Assembly (NCBI RefSeq): GCF_000819805.1
Contig: NZ_CDCE01000021.1
Span: 62,001 to 126,000, forward strand
Reading direction: 5' to 3'
DNA length: 64,000 nucleotides
Source: Aeromonas diversa CDC 2478-85
GTDB taxonomy: Bacteria; Pseudomonadota; Gammaproteobacteria; Enterobacterales; Aeromonadaceae
Shown here: positions 1-9,847 of the stretch, piece after piece
How the letters are laid out: each line of letters begins with the position of its first letter
How positions within the stretch are numbered: the first letter of the stretch is position 1
The notes under the pieces: generated by a model
Databases searched by the model: none
Told to the model about the DNA's origin: nothing
Seen by the model: the letters and a program-made list of their open reading frames with translations, nothing else
Translations under genes and position numbers: made by a program

Positions 1-893
1 TTGGCATCAAGGTTCCCGATAACCTCAAGCCCAAGATCAAGGATGTGGCCCCGGTAGCGGTCCATGCCGATCTGCCCGCGTTTGCCAAACCGGGGCAGAC
101 CATCGACATCACGGTATCGGCCATCGGTGAGGCGAAAAGCCTGCGGGGCGGCACCCTGCTTCAGACCTTCCTGAAAGGATTGGATGGACGCGTCTATGCG
201 GTCGCACAGGGGAGTTTGGTGGTTGGCGGCCTGGGCGCAGAAGGTGCGGATGGCTCCAAGGTGGTGATCAATACGCCGACCGTGGGACGCATCGCCAATG
301 GTGCGACGGTGGAGCGCGAGGTCCCCAACGCCTTCAGTCATGGTGACACCATCACCTTCAACCTGATGCGCGCCGACTTTACTACGGCTCGTCGAGTTTC
401 CGACGCCATCAATGCGTTGGTTGGTCCCAATACGGCGCAGCCCTTGGATGCCACCTCGGTGAAGGTTTATGCCCCTCGGGATCCGGCGCAGCGAGTCTCT
501 TATCTCTCGACGCTGGAAAACCTGGAAGTGGACCCTGCCGATGAGGCGGCGAAGATCATTGTCAACTCTCGCACCGGTACCATCGTCATTGGTAAAGAGG
601 TTCGTCTTAAGCCCGCCGCCATCAGTCATGGTGGTCTGACGGTGACCATTGCCGAAAATCAGCAGGTCTCCCAACCCAACCCATTGGCAGGTGGACAGAC
701 GACGGTGACCAATAACTCCACCATCAATGTGCAGCAGCAAGATGGACGCATGTTCAAGCTCGACACGGGGGCGACCCTGGATGATTTGGTGCGGGCGGTA
801 AACCAGGTTGGTGTGGCCCCGGGTGACTTGATGGCCATTCTGGAAGCGCTGCAACAGGCAGGGGCTATTCAGGGCGAGCTGGTGATTCTGTAA
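1..893 (+). CDS. flgI: Flagellar P-ring protein FlgI (5' end outside window)
   Basis: This is the C-terminal part of the flagellar P-ring protein, which forms the ring around the rod in the peptidoglycan layer. The frame is open from base 3, so the start codon and Sec signal peptide lie upstream of the window. About 296 residues are visible of a family length near 365. Recognisable FlgI stretches include [20 protein letters not shown] and the C-terminal [19 protein letters not shown]. The GTG at 45 is an internal Val, not a start. It is followed after 49 bases by flgJ in the same direction, the usual order in polar flagellar clusters. Identification is firm; only the truncation limits it. Confidence 0.95.
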   Translation, partial: GIKVPDNLKPKIKDVAPVAVHADLPAFAKPGQTIDITVSAIGEAKSLRGGTLLQTFLKGLDGRVYAVAQGSLVVGGLGAEGADGSKVVINTPTVGRIANGATVEREVPNAFSHGDTITFNLMRADFTTARRVSDAINALVGPNTAQPLDATSVKVYAPRDPAQRVSYLSTLENLEVDPADEAAKIIVNSRTGTIVIGKEVRLKPAAISHGGLTVTIAENQQVSQPNPLAGGQTTVTNNSTINVQQQDGRMFKLDTGATLDDLVRAVNQVGVAPGDLMAILEALQQAGAIQGELVIL

Positions 894-942
894 CGAGTGG
901 GTGGCAAGCGGTTGCCACCGGCGGCAAGAAGTGAGGCATACC

Positions 943-1980
943 ATGGCAGGCATCGATAACCAAGGGGTCAATCTGGGTTTGGTGCAGGATGTACAGAACC
1001 TGGACAAGCTGCGTCAGCTGAGCAACAGCAGTCAGGGGCAGGAGCAAGCGCTGCGTGCCGCCGCCGGGCAGTTCGAGGCTATCTTCAGCCAGACCCTGTT
1101 TCAAGGAATGCGTCAGGCGGGGGCCGCACTGACCCAAGACAACCCGATGAACAGCAGCTATACCCAGTTTTATGAGGGGATGCTCGATCAGCAGAGGGTG
1201 GCCGACATGGCCAGCAAGGGAGGGCTCGGTATTGCCGACATGGTGGTGCGTCAGCTATCCCCCAAGACATTTCGTCACAACGATGGCCGGACCTTGCGAA
1301 TGCCGGAGCGTACCGAACAGATCTATAAGCCTTATGCGGTGCATCTTGAAGAGCAAAAAAAGCTGGCGGAAAAACTTGGCAAAGATTTTGCTGAAAAAGA
1401 CGGTAAAGGCGATGTCGCCAAGGAGCATCCCTTGCGATTCACCCCTCCTGTGGGGAAGACCGAGGAAGGCAAGGCGGTTGCTTCAGGCTCACCACGTTTC
1501 GATTCGCCAGCCGAATTTGTCAGCCGTCTGATGCCAATGGCGAAAAAAGCTGCGGCAAAACTGGGTTTAAGTCCAGCGGTGCTGGTAGCCCAGGCAGCGC
1601 TTGAGAGTGGGTGGGGTAAGCGGGTGATCCGCAATGGGGATGGCGAGGTGACGCATAACCTGTTCGGTATTAAGGCCGATCCCCGTTGGGAAGGCCCCAA
1701 GGCGGTGGTCAGTACGCTGGAATATGAGAAGGGGACTCCCTCAAGGCAGAAGGCCGCGTTTCGTTCTTATGAATCGTTTGAGGAGAGCTTCAACGATTAT
1801 GTTGATTTCCTCACATCGGGAAGCCGCTATCGTGGCGCCCTGGCCAAGGCGGATAGCCCGGAGCGCTACTTTGAGGCACTGCAGGCGGCCGGTTATGCCA
1901 CCGACCCCCACTATGCTCACAAGTTAAAACAGGTTCTGCGCAGTGATGCCATAACCCAGTACACGGAAACGGAGTCGTGA
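943..1980 (+). CDS. flgJ: Flagellar rod cap / peptidoglycan hydrolase FlgJ
   Basis: FlgJ caps the growing rod in the periplasm and locally hydrolyses peptidoglycan so that the rod can pass. I place the start at ATG 943 (345 aa, MAGIDNQGVN), because a GTGAGG ribosome site lies about 7 bases upstream. The frame is open back to a GTG at 901, but that extension is not family-like. Residues about 1-100 form the rod-binding domain (AAGQFEAIFSQTLFQGMRQ). Residues about 180-345 form the GH73-type glucosaminidase domain, with the catalytic Glu in VLVAQAALESGWGKRV. It lies between flgI and flgK, with only 3 bases to the latter, so it is probably cotranscribed. Confidence 0.95.
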   Translation: MAGIDNQGVNLGLVQDVQNLDKLRQLSNSSQGQEQALRAAAGQFEAIFSQTLFQGMRQAGAALTQDNPMNSSYTQFYEGMLDQQRVADMASKGGLGIADMVVRQLSPKTFRHNDGRTLRMPERTEQIYKPYAVHLEEQKKLAEKLGKDFAEKDGKGDVAKEHPLRFTPPVGKTEEGKAVASGSPRFDSPAEFVSRLMPMAKKAAAKLGLSPAVLVAQAALESGWGKRVIRNGDGEVTHNLFGIKADPRWEGPKAVVSTLEYEKGTPSRQKAAFRSYESFEESFNDYVDFLTSGSRYRGALAKADSPERYFEALQAAGYATDPHYAHKLKQVLRSDAITQYTETES

Positions 1981-1983
1981 TTC

Positions 1984-3978
1984 ATGCCCTACGATCTACT
2001 CGGTATCGGGACCTCAGGGGTTCTGGCGCACCAGAAGCTGTTACAAACGACCAGTAACAACGTCGTCAATGTCAACAGTCAGGGCTATGTGCGCGAGCGT
2101 ACCTTGTTGTCGACCAATGCACTGGGATATGGCGTCGGTGATTCGATCACAGAACGTGTCATCAATCAGTATGTGCTCGGTGAATATCGTCGGGACACCT
2201 CGGCCCTAGGCTATGCCAATGCCCGATTTGACCAGCTTAACTACACAGATAACCTGTTGAGCGACAAATCGAACAGCGTAGGTGTCACCATCATGTCGTA
2301 CTTCAACAGTATCCATAGTGCTAACGAGTCGCCCTCTGAGCTGGCGGCACGTACACGGGTGCTGACTGAGATGGACACCATGGTCAGTCGCTACAATAAC
2401 CTCTCTACCCGTCTCGACAAGCAGAGCGGGGCCATCAATAACCGTATCGATGATGCGGCAGTCAGACTCAATGGGTTGATCAGCAGTGTCCATGAACTTA
2501 ACCAGGCCATCATCAAGACCCGCGGTACTCAGGAAGAGAACCTGATGCTCAATGACCAGCGGGATGAGGCGATTCGTCAGCTGTCAGAGATGGTGGATAT
2601 TCGTACGGTGGATTTGGGTAACGGCGCCTTGGCGGTGAATCTGGTCAATGGTCAATCTCTGGTGTTAGCCGGCAGCCACGCCAATATCTCGGTCGTGTCA
2701 GGAGATCCTGAAACCCAAATGACGCGATTACAGTGGAGTCTGGGGAGTAATAGCAATTATCTGGATACCCGCATCATGGGTGGCTCGGTCGGAGGGCTGT
2801 TCCAGGCCAGGGCTGATCTGGAGCCGACAAAACGAGAGCTGGGCCAGTTAGCCGTCGCCATGGCGGACGCCATGAACCAACAGAACCACAGAGGATTGGA
2901 TCTGGATAACCAAATTGGCGGCGATCTCTTCAGTTTGCCGCAATCTGATGGAGTTGCCTACAAGACCAATACAGGGAGTGCCGAGGGGAAAGTATCGTTT
3001 GTTCCTGGAAAAGGTGGCGAAGTCACCCCCTATGATTATGAGGTCCGGTTTAGTAGCGCGACCAACTATGAGGTCTTCGCCATCGATGAAGAGGGCAACG
3101 AGACTTCGGCATTCACCGGCAGTGGAGTGCCCGGGGTTGCCGCGATCCCCGGTCATGGCATCGAATTATCTCTGACAGGTGTCCCCGTGGCTGGTGACAA
3201 GATCCTCTTCCAGCCTACCAAGCAAGCGGCAGGAGCATTAGAGAAACTGATCAATCGTGCAGAAGATCTGGCGCTGGCTTCTCCCCTCAAAGCCGATCGA
3301 TCGGCGCAGAATCTAGGCAATGGCAAGATTTCTCTCACCGGGATTTATAACACCGGGACCGGCTCCGGATTCGGTACCAACACCTTGTCTGCCACGGCCC
3401 CTCAGGTCATCAAGATAAATGGTACTGGCGATTATGAGGTATACCAAGCGGATGGTGCCACCTTAATAGGCACTGCACCGGCTGCGACCAAGGGGGAGAA
3501 CATCTTGGCCAATCTTGAGAACCCGCCTGGAACCAAGGTGTATCCAGACCCGACTCAAGCTCCTGGTTATGAGTTCAGCATCATAGGCACGGTGAAGGAC
3601 AAAGACAGTTTCAAGTTGTCCTATAACACAGATGGGTTTGCCGATAACACCAATGGGGTGCGCCTGGCTAACTTGCAGACCCAGGATCTGGTGCGTAAAG
3701 AGACCAGCACCTCCAGTGATGACAAGATGACACTGTCGGAGGCCTACACTGCCATCGTGGTTGACGTCGGTAACAAGACCAGCACGGCCAAGACCTATGT
3801 GCAGGCAGCAACGGGTAAATTAGAGCAGACTTTTGCACTTCACGAGAGTGCCTCAGGAGTCAATCTGGAGGAGGAAGCGGCAAATCTCGTCCGTTTCCAG
3901 CAGGCCTACGCCGCTTCTGCACAGGTGGTGAGCACGGCAAAGACGATCTTCGATACTCTGCTCTCATCGGTGAGGTAA
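1984..3978 (+). CDS. flgK: Flagellar hook-associated protein 1, FlgK
   Basis: FlgK is the first hook-filament junction protein, exported through the flagellar secretion system. The 664 aa product has the conserved N-terminal rod/hook motif (LLGIGTSGVLAHQKLLQTTSNN) and the C-terminal heptad region (NLVRFQQAYAASAQVVSTAK) typical of FlgK. The length is somewhat above that of enterobacterial FlgK (about 550), because of extra surface domains around residues 320-560, as is common in polar flagella. The ribosome site GGAG overlaps the end of flgJ, and the gene ends 3 bases before flgL. Confidence 0.96.
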   Translation: MPYDLLGIGTSGVLAHQKLLQTTSNNVVNVNSQGYVRERTLLSTNALGYGVGDSITERVINQYVLGEYRRDTSALGYANARFDQLNYTDNLLSDKSNSVGVTIMSYFNSIHSANESPSELAARTRVLTEMDTMVSRYNNLSTRLDKQSGAINNRIDDAAVRLNGLISSVHELNQAIIKTRGTQEENLMLNDQRDEAIRQLSEMVDIRTVDLGNGALAVNLVNGQSLVLAGSHANISVVSGDPETQMTRLQWSLGSNSNYLDTRIMGGSVGGLFQARADLEPTKRELGQLAVAMADAMNQQNHRGLDLDNQIGGDLFSLPQSDGVAYKTNTGSAEGKVSFVPGKGGEVTPYDYEVRFSSATNYEVFAIDEEGNETSAFTGSGVPGVAAIPGHGIELSLTGVPVAGDKILFQPTKQAAGALEKLINRAEDLALASPLKADRSAQNLGNGKISLTGIYNTGTGSGFGTNTLSATAPQVIKINGTGDYEVYQADGATLIGTAPAATKGENILANLENPPGTKVYPDPTQAPGYEFSIIGTVKDKDSFKLSYNTDGFADNTNGVRLANLQTQDLVRKETSTSSDDKMTLSEAYTAIVVDVGNKTSTAKTYVQAATGKLEQTFALHESASGVNLEEEAANLVRFQQAYAASAQVVSTAKTIFDTLLSSVR

Positions 3979-3981
3979 GCC

Positions 3982-5187
3982 ATGCGTATCACGACCAATA
4001 TGATTTACAACCGTAACATCAGTGCGCTCACCTCGACTAACGAGCGTCTTAGCGCTGCATATGAGCAACTGATGACGGGGGATCGTTTCAAGACAGCCGG
4101 TGAGGACCCCTCTGCGATGGGGCAGAAGCTGGAGTTGACCAATGAGATTGAGCTATTCAAGCAATACACGGTCAATGGTGGCCTGCTGGAGAATAGCTTG
4201 GCTCATGAAGAGACCATAGTCACTGCACTCAATGATGCCATGATGAGTGCCACCACGCTAATCCAGAAGTCGAACAACGCCTCTATGGGGCAAGGGGAGC
4301 GCGAGGCGATAGCCAATGAATTGACGGGATTACAGAAACAGATGTTCGATCTCATCAATACCAAGAATTCCCAAGGGGAGTATATCTTTGGTGGCAATAA
4401 GAACATGACTCCCCCCTATGCTCGCGATGCCGCGGGCGTCTACCAGTTCCAAGGGGATACGGGACAACGTCTGCTGCAGGTGTCACCCACCGTGATGATT
4501 GAAGCCAGCGACAACGGAATGGACCTTTTTGAGTCGATTGCCACGCGTAGAACCGCATCGGCCACCACAGCCAACATGACTGTGATGGTCAAAGAGCAGT
4601 CCCAATATGACAGTTTTTTCGCCAACTCATATAAACCCTCAGGGACCAATCTGTTTACTGTGACCACAACGACGGGAACGCCGGATAAATATACCATAAC
4701 CGATCCGGGTGGCGCTGTATTGCAGACAGGGGATTATAAGAGCGGAGAAAGCGTTGCATTTCAGGGGTTGGAGTTGACCCTGAGTGTGCCAGCAGGCGGT
4801 GCCGCTCAGACATTCAAGTTAGATGCGCCTAAAAATGACAATATATTAAATGGGCTAGAGCAATATATCACCGATCTTAAGGACCCAAACCTGACGTCGA
4901 GTCAATTCCGTGACTCGGTTGCGGATGTGACATCGCATATTCAAAACGCTAGGCTAAGGATGGATCGTGCACAGGGCGACATCGGTGCAAGAATGAACGG
5001 TCTCAGTCAGGCGATGGCATCCAATTCAGCGCTTGATTCATTTAATCAGGATGTGCGAGCCAAAGTGTCTGAAGTTGATCTTTATCGGGTGATTTCTGAC
5101 CTGTCGAAGGAGGATGCAGCCCTTACTGCGTCACAGCTTTCCTTTAGTAAAATCAGTAAGTTAACTCTGTTTGACTACATCCGTTGA
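3982..5187 (+). CDS. flgL: Flagellar hook-associated protein 3, FlgL
   Basis: FlgL is the second hook-filament junction protein and is related to flagellin. The 401 aa product starts MRITTNMIYNRNISALTSTN and ends in the flagellin-like coil LTASQLSFSKISKLTLFDYI. Conserved sequence lies at the two ends (residues 1-140 and 330-401) around a variable middle. It is the last gene of the flgI-L run and is followed at 5201 by a strong rho-independent terminator that separates it from the flagellin genes. Confidence 0.95.
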   Translation: MRITTNMIYNRNISALTSTNERLSAAYEQLMTGDRFKTAGEDPSAMGQKLELTNEIELFKQYTVNGGLLENSLAHEETIVTALNDAMMSATTLIQKSNNASMGQGEREAIANELTGLQKQMFDLINTKNSQGEYIFGGNKNMTPPYARDAAGVYQFQGDTGQRLLQVSPTVMIEASDNGMDLFESIATRRTASATTANMTVMVKEQSQYDSFFANSYKPSGTNLFTVTTTTGTPDKYTITDPGGAVLQTGDYKSGESVAFQGLELTLSVPAGGAAQTFKLDAPKNDNILNGLEQYITDLKDPNLTSSQFRDSVADVTSHIQNARLRMDRAQGDIGARMNGLSQAMASNSALDSFNQDVRAKVSEVDLYRVISDLSKEDAALTASQLSFSKISKLTLFDYIR

Positions 5188-5200
5188 AGTCTCTCACACT

Positions 5201-5231
5201 AAAAAAACCGCCTGTTTGGCGGTTTTTTTTT
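5201..5231 (+). terminator. Rho-independent terminator after flgL
   Basis: The stem is AAAAAACCGCC / GGCGGTTTTTT with loop TGTTT, ending in a run of nine T. It sits 13 bases past the flgL stop. The A-run on the 5' side means it could also terminate transcription from the other strand. Confidence 0.92.
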
Positions 5232-5300
5232 CTAAAGGATTTCTCAGCGGAACCGATAACCTAAGTAGTGAGGGAAACATCACTGGCACAGAAAAAACGC

Positions 5301-5327
5301 TAAAGTTTCCCAAACAATCACCGATAT
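5301..5327 (+). promoter_or_regulatory. Sigma-28 (FliA) type promoter of flaA
   Basis: TAAAGTTT at 5301-5308, an 11-base spacer, then ACCGATAT at 5320-5327. This matches the flagellar sigma-28 consensus TAAAGTTT-N11-GCCGATAA at 14 of 16 positions. The -10 box ends 54 bases before the flaA start codon. The site fits late, FliA-dependent flagellin expression. Confidence 0.88.
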
Positions 5328-5381
5328 AAAAGGTGTGCAAAATAAAAATAAAAACATGTTTACTAGCTTAGGAGAATAGTC

Positions 5382-6299
5382 ATGAGTATGTTCGTTAATA
5401 CCAACGTGTCGAGTATTAACTCGCAGCGTAACCTCTACAACACCAATAAGGCTCTCGATACCACGTATAATCGCCTGGCATCCGGTCTTCGTATTAACAG
5501 TGCGAAGGATGATGCAGCCGGTTTGCAAATTTCTAACCGTTTGACCTCACAGATCAACGGTCTGGATCAGGGTAACCGAAATGCCAATGATGCGATCTCT
5601 CTGGCGCAAACTGCCGAAGGTGCGATGGAAGAGATCACCAATATGTTACAGCGTATGCGGGTCCTGGCTGAGCAATCCGCCAACGGTACCAATAATACAT
5701 CCGACCGCACGGCGCTGAATGCTGAATACACCCAGCTGTCTGAAGAGATCACCCGTATCTCAACCGATACCACCTTTGGTGGCCAGAAATTGCTCGACAG
5801 CACGTTTGATGGCTCTTTCCAGGTAGGGGCCGATGCGGCGCAGACGATCTCGTTCAAGATCAGTTTCTCATTTGGCATTACTGGCCTGACCACCGAGTCT
5901 ACAAACGACGGCAGCTTCAAAGTCACAAAGGATGCAAATGGGAATCTTGTGAGAACCTTTGACGCGGCAACCAAGTTTAGCTGGACAGACATTAAGGATA
6001 TTACCGGTACCACAGGGACCAAGGCTCAGCTGGCAATGGCGAACCTGAGTCTGCTGATTCAGACCGTGGATAGTAAACGGGCCGAACTGGGTGCAAAACA
6101 AAACCGGCTTGAGTCCACGATCCGCAACCAGTCGAATATCTCGGAAAACGTCAGTGCTGCCCGTGCCCGTGTCCGTGATGCCGACTTTGCGACCGAGACT
6201 GCGGCTCTGACCAAGCAGAACATTTTGCAACAAGCAGCCAGTACTGTGCTGAGCCAGGCGAACCAACGCCCGCAGGCTGCACTGCAGCTGCTGAGGTAA
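5382..6299 (+). CDS. flaA: Polar flagellin FlaA
   Basis: FlaA is the structural flagellin of the polar filament (305 aa). It has the conserved D0/D1 N-terminus ([40 protein letters not shown]) and C-terminus ([20 protein letters not shown]). The short Ser/Thr-rich central domain (residues about 150-210) is surface-exposed and is the part glycosylated in Aeromonas polar flagellins. The start has the ribosome site TTAGGAGAA and a sigma-28 type promoter. It is a tandem paralogue of flaB, with nearly identical ends and a diverged centre. Numbering as flaA follows its first position. Confidence 0.95.
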   Translation: MSMFVNTNVSSINSQRNLYNTNKALDTTYNRLASGLRINSAKDDAAGLQISNRLTSQINGLDQGNRNANDAISLAQTAEGAMEEITNMLQRMRVLAEQSANGTNNTSDRTALNAEYTQLSEEITRISTDTTFGGQKLLDSTFDGSFQVGADAAQTISFKISFSFGITGLTTESTNDGSFKVTKDANGNLVRTFDAATKFSWTDIKDITGTTGTKAQLAMANLSLLIQTVDSKRAELGAKQNRLESTIRNQSNISENVSAARARVRDADFATETAALTKQNILQQAASTVLSQANQRPQAALQLLR

Positions 6300-6469
6300 C
6301 AAAAAAAGAAGGCGGTTGTTCAGGCCGCCTTCCGGACAACGTATCAGAGGGTGTTCGGGAAATCATGTCTCTGATCCGTCAAAACATGTAGTAATATAGT
6401 AGGCTCAGCGAGTTAAGCAGTTCAAACCAGTGGTAACTCGTTAAGTATTCTCCTGAGCTAAAGCTCGTT

Positions 6470-6494
6470 GGCCGACCTAGTGTCGGCCTTTTTT
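6470..6494 (+). terminator. Rho-independent terminator downstream of flaA
   Basis: The stem is GGCCGAC / GTCGGCC with loop CTAGT, followed by TTTTTT. It lies about 170 bases after the flaA stop. The flaA message may therefore carry a long 3' tail, or end earlier at the 6308-6332 hairpin by processing. Confidence 0.85.
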
Positions 6495-6825
6495 ATTGCT
6501 AAGTAATGGAAAGCAAAAGCCGTGCCACGTCACCTCGTGAGGAATTCGATACGACAGGTCGGAATCGCAGTAGCCAGGGGGGGTTATGTGAGGCTCTTTT
6601 TGACCTTGGCTGACAGACACCAGGCTCCCTATCTAGCGGCGCAAGAGTAAAGCGACGTTTTTTTGACGGATAGAAATACACACCGTCAGTGTGATGACAA
6701 ACGCAACGCGGAACTGCCCTCTCTACTGTGCTGTCAGTGGGCCCTGTCGGCCGTCGTTCTTTGGTTCTGCCTGGTCTCTTTTGGGTCGTTAGGGCAGTTT
6801 TTGCCGCTGGTGGCTAAAATTTGCC

Positions 6826-6852
6826 TAAAGCTTCTCTTTAGGCTGCCGCTAA
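6826..6852 (+). promoter_or_regulatory. Sigma-28 (FliA) type promoter of flaB
   Basis: TAAAGCTT at 6826-6833, an 11-base spacer, then GCCGCTAA at 6845-6852. This closely matches TAAAGTTT-N11-GCCGATAA. Transcription would begin near 6860 and give an unusually long leader of about 165 bases before the flaB ATG. Confidence 0.85.
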
Positions 6853-7027
6853 CTAGGGTAAGCAAAAGATAGGGTGTTCGGGACTCCTGAAATTTTGCGC
6901 CGTGGTAGGTAAGCCTGTTCAGCGAGCCTACCGGTCGAGAGCAAGTGGACTGTTCAACCCTTGCTCCCGGATTGCAACTGGGCTGACTTAGCGAGGCCTG
7001 CAGTCTGTTTCGATTGGGAGATCAATC

Positions 7028-7939
7028 ATGTCATTCTTTATCAATACAAACGTGTCCTCGCTGAACTCTCAGCGTAACTTGATGAATACCAACAAGGCAC
7101 TGGATACGTCTTATAACCGCCTTGCCTCGGGTCTGCGTATCAACAGTGCCAAAGACGATGCGGCCGGTTTGCAGATATCGAACCGCTTGACCTCGCAGGT
7201 CAACGGCCTCGAGCAGGGTAACCGAAACGCCAACGACGCCATTTCGTTGGCCCAAACTGCCGAAGGTGCGATGGAAGAAGTAACCAGCATGCTGCAGCGC
7301 ATGCGGGTGCTGGCCGAGCAGTCCGCCAACGGCACCAATAACACCTCTGATCGCACGGCGTTGAATGAGGAATATGGGCAGCTGGCCTCAGAGATCGATC
7401 GTATCTCTACTGACACCACTTTCGGCGGACAGAAGCTGCTCGATGGTAATTTCAAAGGGCTGTTCCAGGTGGGGGCCGATGCCGCCCAAACCATCGGCTT
7501 TAACATCACCACAGCTATCACGGCCAAAGGTCTCGCTGGTGCCAATACTAGCTCCTATAAGCTCACGCAAAATAGCGATGGGAGCTTTAAGGCGACCTTA
7601 GATACCAGTACCAAGCTGGACTGGGATAATATCAAGGACATCTCTGGTAGCACTGGTTCGAAGGCACAACTGGCGCTGGCCAACATTGGGCTCATGATCA
7701 ACCAGGTTGACAAGAAGCGTGCCGAGCTCGGTGCCAAGCAGAACCGTCTTGAGTCCACTATCCGCAACCAGTCCAACATCTACGAGAACTTGAGTGCAGC
7801 CCGTGCGCGTGTCCGCGATGCTGACTTTGCGACAGAGACGGCGGCCCTGACCAAGCAGAACATTCTGCAACAGGCAGCGTCGAGCGTGCTGGCCCAGGCT
7901 AACCAGCGACCCCAGTCGGCACTCAGCCTGCTCAGATAA
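7028..7939 (+). CDS. flaB: Polar flagellin FlaB
   Basis: FlaB is the second polar flagellin (303 aa). Its conserved ends are nearly the same as FlaA ([40 protein letters not shown]), and its central domain differs (residues about 155-205, rich in Ser/Thr/Asn). GGGAG lies 6 bases upstream of ATG 7028. It has its own sigma-28 type promoter and long leader. No terminator separates it from flaG, which begins 26 bases later, so flaG-fliD-fliS may be read from flaB at reduced level. Confidence 0.95.
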   Translation: MSFFINTNVSSLNSQRNLMNTNKALDTSYNRLASGLRINSAKDDAAGLQISNRLTSQVNGLEQGNRNANDAISLAQTAEGAMEEVTSMLQRMRVLAEQSANGTNNTSDRTALNEEYGQLASEIDRISTDTTFGGQKLLDGNFKGLFQVGADAAQTIGFNITTAITAKGLAGANTSSYKLTQNSDGSFKATLDTSTKLDWDNIKDISGSTGSKAQLALANIGLMINQVDKKRAELGAKQNRLESTIRNQSNIYENLSAARARVRDADFATETAALTKQNILQQAASSVLAQANQRPQSALSLLR

Positions 7940-7965
7940 TGTGTTAGGTGTGTGAGGAGGTATGT

Positions 7966-8391
7966 ATGGCGAGTAACGTAAATTTCGAGCCTACGGCCCC
8001 TTTCTCTGGCATATCGGTAGATAAAAGCGGCCCTCGGGCCGCTTCTGCCCATTCTGAGCATCAAAGACAACAGGATGTTGTTGCATCAGAAAGCTCCTTG
8101 GTGGTAGTGAAAACACCCCAAACGGTGACGAGCCAAGCCGAGCTGGAGAAACAGGCACAGGAATTGCAGGAGTTGCTGAAAAGCAAGGGCTGGGCGGTTA
8201 ACTATCAGATCGATGAGGATCTGGGGCGAACTATTATTCGCGTCATGGACTCGGAAACCCAGGAACTGATCCGGCAAATCCCGAGTGAAGAGATGGTGAA
8301 CATCTCCAAGAAGCTTAGGTCGCTCGAAGAGTCACCTGGCGATAAGAGTGCAGCAGCCACCAGAGGCCTGCTGTTTGACGAAAGAGCCTAA
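7966..8391 (+). CDS. flaG: Flagellar protein FlaG
   Basis: FlaG-family protein (141 aa) encoded between flagellin and filament cap genes, thought to influence filament length. I choose ATG 7966 because GAGGAGG sits 5 bases upstream; the frame is open back to a GTG at 7948. The conserved FlaG C-terminal part is at residues about 70-125 (VNYQIDEDLGRTIIRVMD, ELIRQIPSEEMVNISKKL). The N-terminal 60 residues are low-complexity and probably disordered. A strong hairpin at 8025-8044 lies inside its early codons. Confidence 0.92.
   Translation: MASNVNFEPTAPFSGISVDKSGPRAASAHSEHQRQQDVVASESSLVVVKTPQTVTSQAELEKQAQELQELLKSKGWAVNYQIDEDLGRTIIRVMDSETQELIRQIPSEEMVNISKKLRSLEESPGDKSAAATRGLLFDERA
8025..8044 (+). 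other. Strong hairpin inside the flaG coding start
   Basis: AAGCGGCC / GGCCGCTT around CTCG gives an 8-9 bp GC-rich stem with a tetraloop about 90 bases past the flaB stop. No T-run follows. It may protect the 3' end of the abundant flaB message or slow translation of flaG. This is a reading of the sequence only. Confidence 0.6.
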
Positions 8392-8407
8392 TGACCAGGA
8401 GTACATC

Positions 8408-9835
8408 ATGGCAGGAATCACCTCTGCCGGCGCAGGTTCCGGTATTCAGATGGAAGAGATCATTGCCGCTTCCCTCAAAGCCAAGCGAACGAAGTTTGAG
8501 CAGCAGATGGTGCGGAGTGAAACCACTGCCAAGACGACCCTGAGTGGCTTGGGACAGCTCAAGTCTGCGCTTTCAGATTTTAATAAGGCGCTCGAGAAAT
8601 TCACCTCTGGCGATGCCTTCAGCAAGAGAGCAATCAAAGTCACTCAGCCCACCGATAATCCTGTATTACAAGTAACGGGAAAGGAGGGGGCTTCAAATGG
8701 CAACTATGACATTGTTGTTAATCGTCTGTCCCAAGGTTCTAAATTTGAGAGTGCCCCCGGCACCTTTGCCAACATTTCAACTACGGTTGCGACGGCAGAT
8801 GGCAAATTGACCTTTGCGGTGGGCGATAAAAGCTTTGATGTAGATATCGCAGCCGGTGACAGTCTGAACAGTGTTCGCAAAAAGATCAATGAAAGCAGTA
8901 AGAACTTTGGTGTGACTGCAAACATTGTCAATATGAATGGCGAGAGCCGTCTGGTCTTGGACTCCAAGATTGGGGGGGACGGCAAAGACTTGAGCATTAA
9001 GGCCAGTACTTCAGAACTGGAAGTCTTCGCCACACCAGCGCCTGATGCACCTAACAGTAAGATGGTGAGTAAACAGAGTGCGTCCAGTGCAGAAATCCAG
9101 TTCGCAAACTCTGATATCAAATTTACCAGTGATACCAACACCTTTGATAATGCGATTCAGGACCTCTCCATCACAGTCCTGAAGGTGTCTGACAATGTGA
9201 GCAGTGATCCAGCAGTGACAGATAAAAAATCGACGAACGTGGCCATTTCAACGGACGTCGAAGGGGTGAAAAAGAACCTGCAGGATTTTGTCACGGCCTA
9301 TAACACCTTGTTGGACAAGATGGATGCGATGGGCAAGCGTTCATCTATCGTTGCTGGTGTTCGTCAAGATAATGGTGGTGTTCTTGCTGGTGATGCATCC
9401 ATCAGCTCCATTGAGAATTTTTTATTTTCTACCCTGACGGGGACCAGCGCCCCGGATGATAAAAACATGACCCTGTTTACGTTGGGTGTCGACCTTGGGA
9501 AAAAAGGGCGTCTCGAAATAGATACTAAGAAATTCGATGATGCCATGAAAAATAATTTTGAACAGCTCGGCTCTATTTTTACTGGGGAAAATGGCTTGGC
9601 CAGTAAAATGAAAAAAGAGCTGGACAAATATACTCAACGTGGCGGCGTTATCGACAAGCGTAATGACGTATACAACTCAGAGCTGAGGGATATTTCATCC
9701 AGAAGAGCTTCTTTTGAGTCAAATATGGTTAAGTATGAAGAGAGCCTTCGTCAACAATACGGCAAGCTTGATTCTTTGATGGTCAAGATGAACCAGTCGG
9801 CGAGCTCAATGGCAAGTGCTCTCAGTCGGATGTAA
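8408..9835 (+). CDS. fliD: Flagellar filament cap protein FliD (HAP2)
   Basis: FliD forms the pentameric cap under which flagellin subunits assemble. I choose ATG 8408 (475 aa, MAGITSAGAGSGIQMEEIIA), with AGGAG 5 bases upstream. The N-terminal FliD_N domain is at residues about 10-105, the FliD_C domain at about 230-460, and a C-terminal coil ends QSASSMASALSRM. In Aeromonas this gene is also called flaH. It lies 16 bases after flaG and 12 before fliS, in one operon. Confidence 0.95.
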   Translation: MAGITSAGAGSGIQMEEIIAASLKAKRTKFEQQMVRSETTAKTTLSGLGQLKSALSDFNKALEKFTSGDAFSKRAIKVTQPTDNPVLQVTGKEGASNGNYDIVVNRLSQGSKFESAPGTFANISTTVATADGKLTFAVGDKSFDVDIAAGDSLNSVRKKINESSKNFGVTANIVNMNGESRLVLDSKIGGDGKDLSIKASTSELEVFATPAPDAPNSKMVSKQSASSAEIQFANSDIKFTSDTNTFDNAIQDLSITVLKVSDNVSSDPAVTDKKSTNVAISTDVEGVKKNLQDFVTAYNTLLDKMDAMGKRSSIVAGVRQDNGGVLAGDASISSIENFLFSTLTGTSAPDDKNMTLFTLGVDLGKKGRLEIDTKKFDDAMKNNFEQLGSIFTGENGLASKMKKELDKYTQRGGVIDKRNDVYNSELRDISSRRASFESNMVKYEESLRQQYGKLDSLMVKMNQSASSMASALSRM

Positions 9836-9847
9836 TCTGGAGTCTGT

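Larger units (their letters stand above)
6300..7027. other. Long flaA-flaB intergenic region
   Basis: This 728-base gap carries no convincing gene. It holds a GAAGGCGG/CCGCCTTC hairpin just past flaA (6308-6332, no T-run on the + strand, preceded by seven A), a good terminator at 6470-6494, a sigma-28 type promoter at 6826-6852 and a structured leader (6904-6966) before flaB. The phrase AGGGTGTTCGGGA occurs twice (near 6353 and 6870), consistent with an old duplication of the flagellin unit. A 69-codon frame at 6663-6872 crosses the promoter and looks non-coding. Confidence 0.7.

Noticed and set aside
6308..6332. Terminator directly after flaA
   Set aside because: The hairpin has no T-run on the + strand; the A-run on its left would suit leftward transcription, for which there is no gene. 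The terminator at 6470 is better.
6663..6872. Possible small gene in the flaA-flaB gap
   Set aside because: It runs across the flaB sigma-28 promoter, lacks a ribosome site and has no recognisable sequence.
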